NCBI RefSeq assembly: GCF_000720135.1
Contig: NZ_JOIU01000056.1
Coordinates: forward strand, 1-8,087
Reading direction: 5' to 3'
DNA: 8,087 bases
Origin: Streptomyces sp. NRRL S-1022
Lineage (GTDB): Bacteria > Actinomycetota > Actinomycetes > Streptomycetales > Streptomycetaceae
The translations under genes were made by a program, and so were the position numbers. Shown in pieces: positions 1-7,910 of this stretch (its first letter is position 1; each line of letters starts with the position of its first letter). Below the pieces are notes generated by a model. It did no database searches, was not told the origin of the DNA, and was given only the letters and a program-made list of their open reading frames with translations.

Positions 1-2
1 CG

Positions 3-371
3 GTCGAGGCGCACGGCACCGGCACCCGGCTGGGCGACCCGATCGAGGCACAGGCACTGCTGGCCACCTACGGCCAGAGCCGTGAGGGCGAACCCCTCTA
101 CCTGGGGTCGATCAAGTCGAACATCGGCCACACCCTCGGCGCCGCCGGCATGGCCGGCGTCATCAAGATGGTGATGGCCATGCGGCACGGCGTGCTGCCC
201 CGCACCCTGCACGTCGACGAGCCGACCCCGTTCGTGGACTGGGAGTCGGGCGCCGTGGAACTGCTCACCGAGCAGCGGCAGTGGCCCGACACCGGCCACC
301 CCCGCCGCTCCGCCGTGTCCGCGTTCGGCATGAGCGGGACCAACGCACACGTCGTCCTGGAAGAGGCCCCC
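3..371 (+). other. Ketosynthase (KS) domain, C-terminal third only
   Basis: Residues 1-123 of the partial PKS. The first catalytic histidine is H4 in EAHGTGT. The conserved lysine K38 and second histidine H43 are in KSNIGHT. The domain closes with the canonical SAFGMSGTNAHVVLEEAP (106-123). The active-site cysteine motif lies upstream of the window. The visible half of the active site is intact, so decarboxylative condensation is expected. Whether the KS carries Cys, or Gln as in loading modules, cannot be seen. Confidence 0.97.
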
Positions 372-3300
372 GCCGAGGACCCCGCCGCGGCACCGGAGCG
401 GCGGCCCGGCGGAAGCACCCCGGCCGATCTGCCGATCCTGGTCTCGGCGCGTGGCCGGGACGCCCTGCGGGCCCAGGCCGCCCGCCTCGCCGCCCGCCTG
501 TCCGCGCACCCCGGGGACGACCTCGCCGACATCGGACACGCCCTCGTCACCACCCGGGCGGTGCTCGACCACCGGGCCGTCGTCATCGGCCGCGACCACG
601 ACACGGTGACGGCCGGTCTGACGGCCCTCGCGACCGGCGAGAACCGCGCCCAGGTGGTCACCGGGACCGCGCGGGACCACGGCCGGACGGTCTTCGTCTT
701 CCCGGGCCAGGGCTCCCAGTGGGCAGGCATGGCCATCGGGCTCCTCGACACCGCACCCGTCTTCGCGGACCGGCTGCGCGAGTGCGCGAAGGCCGTGGGC
801 GCCCACGTCGGCTGGGACGTGGAGGACGTCCTGCGCCAGCGGGACGGCGCCCCCTCACTGGACCGCATCGAGGTGGTCCAGCCGGTGCTGTTCTCGGTGA
901 TGGTGTCCCTGGCCGAACTGTGGCGCTCGCACGGTGTGGAGCCGGACGCGGTCGTCGGCCACTCCCAGGGCGAGATCGCGGCGGCCGTCGTCTCCGGGGC
1001 CCTCACCCTCCAGGACGCGGCCCGGCTCATCGTCCTGCGCTCGCAGCTCTTCGCCGACGAACTCGTCGGCCGGGGCGCGGTCGCCTCCATCGGAGCCTCG
1101 CGGGCCGAAGTGGAGCCGCGGCTCCAGCCCTACGGCGACGCGCTGTCGATCGCCGGCATCAACAGCCCGAGGCTGGTCACGGTGGCGGGCGAACCCGAGG
1201 CCCTGCACGAACTGGTCGCCACCCTCGGCGCGGAGGGCGTACGGGCCCGGGTCATCCCCGCCACGGTCGCCTCCCACTGCTCCCAGGTCGACCGCCTGCG
1301 GGGCCGTATCGCCGAACTGCTGGACTTCGTACGCCCCCGGCCCGGCCGCGTCCCGCTGTACTCCACGGTCACCGGCGAGGTGCTCGACGGCTCCGAACTG
1401 ACCGCCGACTACTGGTTCGAGAACTGCCGGCGCCCGGTCAGCTTCGAACCGGTGGTCCGCAAGCTCCTCGCCGACGGGTTCGACGTCTTCGTCGAGTCGA
1501 GCGCCCACCCGGTGCTCACCCTCGGGGTGGAGGAGACCGCCGAGGGCACCAACGCCGAGACCACCGTCACCGGGACGCTGCGCCGGGACCACGGCGGCCT
1601 GGAGCGCTTCTACGCCTCGCTCGCCGAACTGCACGTACGCGGCGTCCCCGTGGACTGGACCGGCGCCTTCCCCGGCGGCACGGCCGGCCGGGTGGAGCTG
1701 CCGACGTACGCCTTCCAGCGCCGCCGGTACTGGGTGGAGCCCGCCGCGGAACAGCACCCCGGCTCCGCCGACGCCGTCGAGGCCGCGTTCTGGGAGACCG
1801 TACGACGGGAGGACCTGGAGTCCCTCGCCGGCACGCTCGGCGTGGACCCGGGACCGCTCGGCGCGGTGCTGCCCGCCCTCGCGTCCTGGTGGCGGGACAA
1901 CCGCCTGCACGCGGAGCTGGACCCGCTGCGCTACAAAGCCGTCTGGCAGCCCGTCGGCGACCCCCTGCCGGCGGCCCTCACCGGCACCTGGCTGGTCGCG
2001 GTACCCGCCACCGCCGCGGACACGCCGCTCGTCGGGGCCGTCGTCCGGGCGCTGGAGGACGGCGGGGCCCGCCCCCGCACCGTCGTCGTCGCACCCGGCA
2101 CCGACCGCGCGGACCTCGCCGGCCGGCTGCGCGAGGCGGCCGGCGGCGAGCCGCCCGCCGGCGTGCTGTCCCTGCTGCCGCTGGACGGCACGGCCGGCGA
2201 ACCGCACCCCGCGCTGCCGCACGGCCTGGCCGGTACCCTGCTGCTCCTGCAGGCCGTGTCCGACACGGGCTTCGACCGCCGCGTGTGGTCGGTGACCCGC
2301 GGGGCCGTCGCCACCGGCACCGCCGACCGCGTCGAGGACCCCGTGCAGGCCCAGGTGTGGGGGCTGGGCGAGGTCGCGTCGCTGGAGGTGCCCCACCTGT
2401 GGGCCGGCGTCGTCGACCTGCCCGAGGCGCCCGCGGAGCGCGACCTGGGCCGGCTGACCGGGGTCCTCGCCGGAGCGGGGGAGGAGAGCCGGCTGGCACT
2501 GCGGCCCTACGGGCTCTTCGCCCGCAGGCTGGTACGCGCCCCGCGCGGCGGCACCGGCACCACCACCCCCGCCGGCACCACCTCCACCGGTCTGCCGACC
2601 CGCGGCACCGTCCTGGTCACCGCGGGCACCCACGGACCCGGGGCGCACCTGGCCCGCCGGCTCGCCGAGGCCGGCGCCGAACACCTGCTGCTGACCGTGG
2701 CGCCGGAGGCCTCCTCCGACGCCACGGAGCACCTCGTCGCCGAACTGCACGCCGCGGGCACCCGGGTGACCGTGTCGACCGCCGACCCGGCCGACCGCGA
2801 CGCCCTGGCCGCGCTGCTGGCGCACCTGCCGGACGAGGCGCCGCTCACCGCCGTCTTCCACACCGCGGGCCTGCTGGAGGAAGAGGCGCTCGGCACGCTC
2901 ACCCCCGCCCGGCTGGAGGCGGTCCTGCGCACCAAGGCGCTCGGCGCGCGCCATCTCCACGAGCTGACGCGCACCCTGGACCTGTCGGCGTTCGTCCTGT
3001 TCTCCTCGGTCACCACCGCCCTCGGCGGCGGCCTCGGACTCGCCGGCTACGCGGCGGCCAACGCCTACCTGGACGCGCTGGCCGAGCACCGCAGGGCGCA
3101 CGGACTGCCCGCGACCTCGCTGGCCTGGGGCGTGTGGTACGAGGAACCCGCCGAGGCCGAGGCGGCGGCCGCCGCGCGGACCCGGCGCGAACGGCTGACC
3201 CGGCGCGGACTGCCGCCGCTCGACCCGCGGCGGGCCCTCGCCGCGCTGCGCCAGGCGCTCGCCGAGGACGCCACGGCCCTGGTCCTCGCCGACGTCGACT

Positions 3301-4601
3301 GGGACACCTATCTGCGGGTGCTGGCCGCGGGCGGCCCCGGGCCGCTGCTCGGCGGCATCCCCGAGGTCAGGCGGGCGCTCCAGGGCGCCGGTTCCGCGGA
3401 CGCGGACCACGCCTCGGTCCCGGCGAAGCTGCGGGAGGCGAGCCCGGCCGAGCGCCTCAGGCTGCTGCTCGACCTGGTGCGGGCCGAGATAGCCGACCTC
3501 CTCGGACACGAGGACCCCCAGGCCGTCGACGCCCACCGGGACTTCCTCGAACTCGGCATGGACTCCGTGGGCGCCGTCGCCCTGCGCAACCGCCTGGACG
3601 CCGTACTGCGGCGCAAGCTGCCCGCCCGGGTCATCCTGGACCGGCGCACCCCGGACGCCCTGGCCCGCTTCCTGCGGGACGAACTCGGCCGGGACGGCGA
3701 CCCGGAGGGTACGGCGCAGGAACCGGCGGGTACGGCGGACGACCTGGCGGCGCAGTACGCGCGCGCCGCCGCCGAAGGCCGGGCCGACACCCTGCACGAC
3801 CGGATCGCCGAGGCGGCGAGCGGCCGTCCGTCCTTCGAGGTCCACGAGCCGGCCGACGTCCCCGACCCGGTGGCCGTCGCCTCCGGCGGCCAGGGACCCT
3901 CGCTGATCTGCTTCCCCACCGTCCTCGCCACCTCCGGCCCGCACCAGTTCGCGCGGTTCGCCGCCCCCTTCGGCGGTGACCGGGACGTCTCGGCGCTCTC
4001 GCTGCCCGGCTTCACGGAGGGCACACGGCTGCCGGCGACCCTCGACGCGATCACCGGCGCGGCGGCCGAAGCGGTGCTCCGCCGCGCGGACGGCGCCCCG
4101 TTCGCCCTCGTCGGCTACTCGTCCGGCGGTCTCCTCGCCCACGCGGTCACCGCGCGGCTGGAGGCCGGGGGCGACTTCCCCGAGGCGCTGATCCTCCTCG
4201 ACACCTTCCAGCCCGACAGCGAAGCGCTCACCCGGATCGGGCCCGCGCTGATGGCGGGCATGGCGGAGCGACTCGGGGAGTTCGCGCCCCTGAGCCCCGA
4301 CCGCATCACCGCCATGGGCCGCTACCTGGACCTGCTGTCCGGCTGGCAGCCGGCCGACGTCAAGGCGCCCGTCCTGCTCGTGCGGCCCGCCGAGCCCGTG
4401 CCCGGTGCCCCCCGGCCCGCCGATGGCGGCGGGCAGTCCGCCTGGCAGGGGCGCCACGACGCCGTCGAGGTGCCGGGTGACCACTTCTCGATGATCGAGG
4501 AGCACGCCACGACCACCGCGCGGGCCGTCCGCGCATGGCTCGGCGGAACCTCCCCCGCCCTGTCCCTGACCACCACCTCGGCAAAGGAGAAGTCGGCATG
4601 A
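3..4601 (+). CDS. Type I modular polyketide synthase, terminal module (5' partial): KS-AT-KR-ACP-TE
   Basis: C-terminal 1532 residues of a modular PKS. The frame is open from base 3 (bases 1-2 belong to a cut codon) to the TGA at 4599-4601, and no start lies inside the window. Residue numbers below count from V1 at base 3. Domains in order: KS C-terminal part (1-123), AT (about 229-520), post-AT linker ending LPTYAFQRRRYWVEP (566-580), a KR dimerisation-type element (about 592-640), KR (about 640-1127), ACP (about 1147-1229) and TE (about 1298-1515). No DH or ER is present; there is no room for them between the AT linker and the KR. The module performs one methylmalonyl-type extension, possibly followed by ketoreduction, and then releases the chain, so this is the last protein of the assembly line. 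The stop overlaps the next gene's ATG. In-frame ATGs such as the one at 150 fall inside the KS domain and are not real starts. The family assignment is certain; the product is unknown. Confidence 0.97.
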   Translation, partial: VEAHGTGTRLGDPIEAQALLATYGQSREGEPLYLGSIKSNIGHTLGAAGMAGVIKMVMAMRHGVLPRTLHVDEPTPFVDWESGAVELLTEQRQWPDTGHPRRSAVSAFGMSGTNAHVVLEEAPAEDPAAAPERRPGGSTPADLPILVSARGRDALRAQAARLAARLSAHPGDDLADIGHALVTTRAVLDHRAVVIGRDHDTVTAGLTALATGENRAQVVTGTARDHGRTVFVFPGQGSQWAGMAIGLLDTAPVFADRLRECAKAVGAHVGWDVEDVLRQRDGAPSLDRIEVVQPVLFSVMVSLAELWRSHGVEPDAVVGHSQGEIAAAVVSGALTLQDAARLIVLRSQLFADELVGRGAVASIGASRAEVEPRLQPYGDALSIAGINSPRLVTVAGEPEALHELVATLGAEGVRARVIPATVASHCSQVDRLRGRIAELLDFVRPRPGRVPLYSTVTGEVLDGSELTADYWFENCRRPVSFEPVVRKLLADGFDVFVESSAHPVLTLGVEETAEGTNAETTVTGTLRRDHGGLERFYASLAELHVRGVPVDWTGAFPGGTAGRVELPTYAFQRRRYWVEPAAEQHPGSADAVEAAFWETVRREDLESLAGTLGVDPGPLGAVLPALASWWRDNRLHAELDPLRYKAVWQPVGDPLPAALTGTWLVAVPATAADTPLVGAVVRALEDGGARPRTVVVAPGTDRADLAGRLREAAGGEPPAGVLSLLPLDGTAGEPHPALPHGLAGTLLLLQAVSDTGFDRRVWSVTRGAVATGTADRVEDPVQAQVWGLGEVASLEVPHLWAGVVDLPEAPAERDLGRLTGVLAGAGEESRLALRPYGLFARRLVRAPRGGTGTTTPAGTTSTGLPTRGTVLVTAGTHGPGAHLARRLAEAGAEHLLLTVAPEASSDATEHLVAELHAAGTRVTVSTADPADRDALAALLAHLPDEAPLTAVFHTAGLLEEEALGTLTPARLEAVLRTKALGARHLHELTRTLDLSAFVLFSSVTTALGGGLGLAGYAAANAYLDALAEHRRAHGLPATSLAWGVWYEEPAEAEAAAAARTRRERLTRRGLPPLDPRRALAALRQALAEDATALVLADVDWDTYLRVLAAGGPGPLLGGIPEVRRALQGAGSADADHASVPAKLREASPAERLRLLLDLVRAEIADLLGHEDPQAVDAHRDFLELGMDSVGAVALRNRLDAVLRRKLPARVILDRRTPDALARFLRDELGRDGDPEGTAQEPAGTADDLAAQYARAAAEGRADTLHDRIAEAASGRPSFEVHEPADVPDPVAVASGGQGPSLICFPTVLATSGPHQFARFAAPFGGDRDVSALSLPGFTEGTRLPATLDAITGAAAEAVLRRADGAPFALVGYSSGGLLAHAVTARLEAGGDFPEALILLDTFQPDSEALTRIGPALMAGMAERLGEFAPLSPDRITAMGRYLDLLSGWQPADVKAPVLLVRPAEPVPGAPRPADGGGQSAWQGRHDAVEVPGDHFSMIEEHATTTARAVRAWLGGTSPALSLTTTSAKEKSA
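687..1560 (+). other. Acyltransferase (AT) domain, methylmalonyl-type signatures
   Basis: The domain opens with VFPGQGSQW (PGQGSQW at 234-240). The nucleophile S321 sits in GHSQGE and the catalytic histidine H425 in VASH, 104 residues later, as expected for the Ser/His dyad. R346 in VLRSQ is the usual carboxylate-binding arginine. Three selectivity signatures agree: RIEVVQ (288-293) upstream of the serine matches the methylmalonyl form, GHSQGE has Gln where malonyl ATs usually have Val or Ile, and VASH (422-425) is a variant of methylmalonyl YASH, not malonyl HAFH. Methylmalonyl-CoA is the best guess. Val instead of Tyr leaves room for ethylmalonyl-CoA or relaxed use. Confidence 0.93.
1920..3383 (+). 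other. Ketoreductase (KR) domain with degenerate NADPH-binding motif
   Basis: Both halves of a KR are present: a structural subdomain (about 640-860, including a WGLGEVASLE stretch) and a catalytic subdomain (about 868-1127). Catalytic residues are visible: K978, S1002 in LFSSV, Y1016 and N1020 in GYAAANAYLD. The nucleotide-binding loop reads TAGTHGPGA (873-881) where active KRs have roughly TGGTGGLGA: the first Gly is Ala, another is His, and Leu is Pro. The LDD motif of B-type KRs is replaced by LEE (958-960). Ser to Tyr spacing is 14 residues rather than the usual 13. A preceding element with FW and RREDLESLAGTLGV (about 596-613) resembles the dimerisation element of KR-only modules. The fold is clear; reductive activity is doubtful. 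Confidence 0.9.
3441..3689 (+). other. Acyl carrier protein (ACP) domain
   Basis: Residues 1147-1229. The phosphopantetheine attachment serine is S1188 in LELGMDSVGAVALRNRL, a close match to the usual LGxDSLxAVELRNRL. The helix before it (VRAEIADLLGH) and the one after (TPDALARFLRDELG) are typical. It should be a functional carrier that presents the final intermediate to the following TE. A Gly/Ala/Glu-rich linker of about 65 residues joins the two. Confidence 0.96.
3894..4547 (+). other. Type I thioesterase (TE) domain, chain release
   Basis: Alpha/beta-hydrolase domain at residues about 1298-1515. The predicted catalytic triad is S1373 in GYSSGG, D1400 in LILLDTFQP and H1494 in GDHFSM, all at expected order and spacing. 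The strand-1 region LICFPT is typical of polyketide and NRPS C-terminal TEs. The domain releases the ACP-bound chain as a lactone or free acid; which one cannot be read from sequence. Its presence shows that the assembly line ends here. GYSSGG differs from the GHSAGA I recall for classical 12- and 14-membered macrolide TEs, so those are probably not the closest relatives. Confidence 0.95.
4583..4592 (+). promoter_or_regulatory. Ribosome binding site of the FAD monooxygenase gene
   Basis: AAAGGAGAAG lies inside the last codons of the PKS gene, with GGAG (4586-4589) 8 nt before the ATG at 4598. It fixes the start at 4598 rather than the upstream in-frame ATG at 4535. Together with the ATGA overlap it suggests translational coupling to the PKS. 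Confidence 0.85.
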
Positions 4602-6121
4602 AACGGAGCCCCGTCCTGATCGTGGGTGCGGGACCGGTCGGGCTGGCCGTCGCCTGCGCGCTGTGGCAGCGCGGCATCGAGGCGCGCGTCGTGGAGGCCC
4701 AGACCGAGCCGCACACCGGCTCCCGGGCCGTCCAGCTCCACCCGCCCACCCTGCGTGTCTTCCGGGAGGCCGGCATCCTCGACGAGGCCGAGCGGGAGGG
4801 CCTGCGGATCCGCTCCACCAGCTACCACCTGGCCGGCGGCCGCACCCTGCGCGTGGCGCTCGGCACCGAGAACGAGCCCCTGATGCTCCCGCAGGAGAAC
4901 ACCAGCCGGCTGCTGGAGGCCGCTCTGGAACGGGCCGGCGGCCGGGTGGAGCGATCCGTCCGCGTCACCGACGTGGCCGTCGCCGGGGACGTCGTCACCG
5001 TGAAGGCCGAGACACCGCACGGCCCGGAGGTGATCGAGACCGACTGGCTCGTCGCCGCCGACGGAGTACGGAGCGTCGTCCGGGAGAAGCTGGGCATCGA
5101 CTTCGTCGGCTCCCCGGTGTCCACGGGCTTCCTGCTCGCCGAGGGCAGGATCGACGGCGCGTTCGAACGGGACGCGGTGCACTACTTCCTGGGCCGTACG
5201 GGCTCGGTCGTCTTCGCCGCCATGCCCGGTGGCCGCATCCGGGTCTCCGGCGCGGTCCCGGACAGCCACCCGGTCACGCCCGAGGGCGTCCAGCAACTCC
5301 TCGACGAACGCGGCCCGGGCGGCCTCACCATCGAGGACCTCGACATGGTCAACCGGTTCACCAGCCAGGAGCGGATCGCCTCGGTCCTGCACACCGAGCG
5401 CTGCTTCCTGGTGGGGGACGCGGCCCACACGCACTCGCCCCTCGGCGGCCAGGGCCTCAACCTGGGGCTCCAGGACGCCCACAACCTGGCGTGGAAGCTG
5501 GCGGGTGTCGTCAACGGGGAGCTGCATCCGCGGGTCCTCGACACCTACGAGCCGGAGCGGCGCCAGGCCGCCGAGCAGATCGTCCGTGCCACCCACCAGT
5601 TCCTGAAGGTCTTCACACTCGGCCCCGCGGCGGCCCGGGTACGCAACAGGGCGTGGAGCGCCCTTGAGGCGACGGGCCTGCTCCGCCGCTGGTTCGTGCC
5701 GCTGCTGGCCGGATGGCGGGTCCACTACCCGGACACGCTGTCCGGGGGGTCGCCGCACGGGGAGCGGAAGGCGGGCCGGCTCGCGGCCGCCCGGCCGGGC
5801 CGGCTGCCCGAGCCCGGCCGGCGGGCTCCGCACTGGGTGCCGCCCGCCGCGGTGGACGGTCCCCCCGGCTTCCGGCTGCTGACGCTGGGGCCGGCCGACG
5901 GCGGAGCGGACCGGCGCGGCCGGGCGCTGGCCCGCGCGTCGGCCGTGCCGCTCCGCCACGACCATCTGGTGCGGCGGTCCTCCGGCTTCCTGCTCCTGCG
6001 ACCCGACGGCTACGTCGCCGCCTCGGGCACCAGTCCCACCGAACTCGCCGATGCCGGGCTCCTGCTGGCCCGCATCGCGCTGTCGGACCCGTCCACGACC
6101 TCAGGCCGCGAAGGAGCGTAG
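4598..6121 (+). CDS. FAD-dependent monooxygenase (PHBH/aromatic polyketide hydroxylase type)
   Basis: 507-residue class A flavoprotein monooxygenase, a normal length for the family. The N-terminal Rossmann fold binds FAD through GAGPVG (G10, G12, G15) and E33 at the end of the second strand. R43 occupies the usual conserved position. The DG motif is at D155-G156 (VAADGVRS). The GD motif is G273-D274 in FLVGDAAHTHSPLGGQGLN (270-288), which contacts FAD and NAD(P)H. The C-terminal segment (about 395-507) includes GRRAPHW and LLRPDGYVAASG, typical of the thioredoxin-like domain of polyketide and phenol hydroxylases. It probably acts in the cytosol on the released polyketide or an intermediate, using NAD(P)H and O2. 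Hydroxylation, epoxidation or Baeyer-Villiger insertion all occur in this family, so the reaction is unknown. The ATG overlaps the PKS stop (ATGA), implying a tailoring role in the same pathway. Confidence 0.95.
   Translation: MKRSPVLIVGAGPVGLAVACALWQRGIEARVVEAQTEPHTGSRAVQLHPPTLRVFREAGILDEAEREGLRIRSTSYHLAGGRTLRVALGTENEPLMLPQENTSRLLEAALERAGGRVERSVRVTDVAVAGDVVTVKAETPHGPEVIETDWLVAADGVRSVVREKLGIDFVGSPVSTGFLLAEGRIDGAFERDAVHYFLGRTGSVVFAAMPGGRIRVSGAVPDSHPVTPEGVQQLLDERGPGGLTIEDLDMVNRFTSQERIASVLHTERCFLVGDAAHTHSPLGGQGLNLGLQDAHNLAWKLAGVVNGELHPRVLDTYEPERRQAAEQIVRATHQFLKVFTLGPAAARVRNRAWSALEATGLLRRWFVPLLAGWRVHYPDTLSGGSPHGERKAGRLAAARPGRLPEPGRRAPHWVPPAAVDGPPGFRLLTLGPADGGADRRGRALARASAVPLRHDHLVRRSSGFLLLRPDGYVAASGTSPTELADAGLLLARIALSDPSTTSGREGA
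6111..6116 (+). promoter_or_regulatory. Ribosome binding site of the carboxylase beta gene
   Basis: AAGGAG just before the monooxygenase TAG (6119-6121). GGAG (6113-6116) ends 7 nt before the ATG at 6124, which selects that start. Confidence 0.85.
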
Positions 6122-6123
6122 CG

Positions 6124-7672
<1,549 letters not shown>

Positions 7673-7674
<2 letters not shown>

Positions 7675-7678
7675 GGAG
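7673..7678 (+). promoter_or_regulatory. Ribosome binding site of the epsilon subunit gene
   Basis: AAGGAG overlaps the beta-subunit stop (TAA, 7672-7674). GGAG (7675-7678) ends 5 nt before the ATG at 7684 but only 2 nt before the in-frame GTG at 7681, so the ATG is the better start. Confidence 0.8.
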
Positions 7679-7683
7679 CGGTG

Positions 7684-7890
7684 ATGAACGACCTTTCGGT
7701 GGTGCGCGGCAGTCCCACCAAGGAGGACCTGGCCGTCGTCCTCGCGGTGCTGCTCGCCAGGCAGCACTCCGGCGCGGCGGCGGGGCCCGGGGAGGACGCG
7801 GACGGGACGGCTGGACCGTCCCGCCGGGCCGGCTGGGCCCGGGCCCGGCGGTCCGCCCACCTGCCGGCCGGATCCTGGCAGCACGTGTGA
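7684..7890 (+). CDS. accE: Acyl-CoA carboxylase epsilon subunit (AccE/PccE-like)
   Basis: 68-residue protein, a usual size for the small epsilon subunits that actinomycetes encode beside the carboxyltransferase. They bind the beta core and help it assemble with the biotin-carrying alpha subunit. The N-terminus, [22 protein letters not shown] (5-26), matches the family pattern V(V/K)(R/K)GxPxxEELAAL. A low-complexity Gly/Ala/Asp/Glu linker follows (about 29-45). The end has W(51)[17 protein letters not shown], resembling the family's W...PGxxxW tail but stopping without the usual Arg-Ser-Gly-Leu-Pro type ending. It lies 9 nt after the beta gene and 74 nt before the alpha gene. The family is variable in sequence, so the call rests on the N-terminal motif, size and position together. 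Confidence 0.87.
   Translation: MNDLSVVRGSPTKEDLAVVLAVLLARQHSGAAAGPGEDADGTAGPSRRAGWARARRSAHLPAGSWQHV
7803..7823. repeat. Inverted repeat (8-bp stem, 5-nt loop) inside the epsilon gene
   Basis: CGGGACGG (7803-7810), loop CTGGA, CCGTCCCG (7816-7823), perfectly complementary. It sits in the part of the gene that codes for the low-complexity linker. It overlaps the next inverted repeat by 3 nt, so the two RNA hairpins cannot both form fully. Confidence 0.6.
7821..7851. repeat. Inverted repeat (10-bp stem, 11-nt loop) inside the epsilon gene
   Basis: CCGCCGGGCC (7821-7830) is the perfect reverse complement of GGCCCGGCGG (7842-7851), all G-C pairs. No T-tract follows, so it is not a standard intrinsic terminator. 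It may be a chance effect of high G+C or an mRNA structure between the beta and alpha genes. Confidence 0.6.
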
Positions 7891-7910
7891 CGACGGCACG
7901 GGTGACGAGG
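7881..7910. repeat. Tandem 15-bp direct repeat across the epsilon stop codon
   Basis: GCACGTGTGACGACG (7881-7895) is followed directly by GCACGGGTGACGAGG (7896-7910), 13 of 15 positions identical. The first copy contains the epsilon stop TGA (7888-7890). The second contains another in-frame TGA (7903-7905). It looks like a local duplication of the gene's 3' end. Confidence 0.6.

Noticed and set aside
281..3979. Very long plus-strand frame, one base out of register with the PKS
   Set aside because: Its product is almost all Arg, Gly, Pro and Ala, the typical shadow of GC-rich codons, with no domain motifs.
855..4505. Long open frame on the minus strand opposite the PKS gene
   Set aside because: High-G+C coding DNA leaves the antisense frame open. 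The translation has no recognisable domain, while the plus strand encodes clear AT, KR, ACP and TE motifs over the same bases.
4535..4597. Upstream in-frame ATG extending the monooxygenase by 21 residues
   Set aside because: No ribosome binding site, it lies within the PKS TE tail, and the family starts a few residues before the GxGxxG motif, which fits the ATG at 4598 with its AAAGGAG site.
4322..5965. Minus-strand open frame opposite the monooxygenase
   Set aside because: Low-complexity translation without motifs; the plus strand carries all three flavoprotein signatures here.
5713..6123. Upstream in-frame extension of the carboxylase beta gene into the monooxygenase
   Set aside because: The extension is Arg/Gly/Ala-rich shadow sequence. 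The ATG at 6124 has a proper AAGGAG and begins the conserved RLAELIELK leader region.
7720..7726. Perfect AAGGAGG inside the epsilon gene as a possible internal ribosome binding site
   Set aside because: No ATG or GTG follows at a usable distance in a frame with a plausible protein; it simply encodes Lys-Glu-Asp.
7821..7851. Intrinsic terminator between the epsilon and alpha genes
   Set aside because: The stem is strong but has no T-tract and sits inside a coding region; the downstream alpha gene belongs to the same complex.
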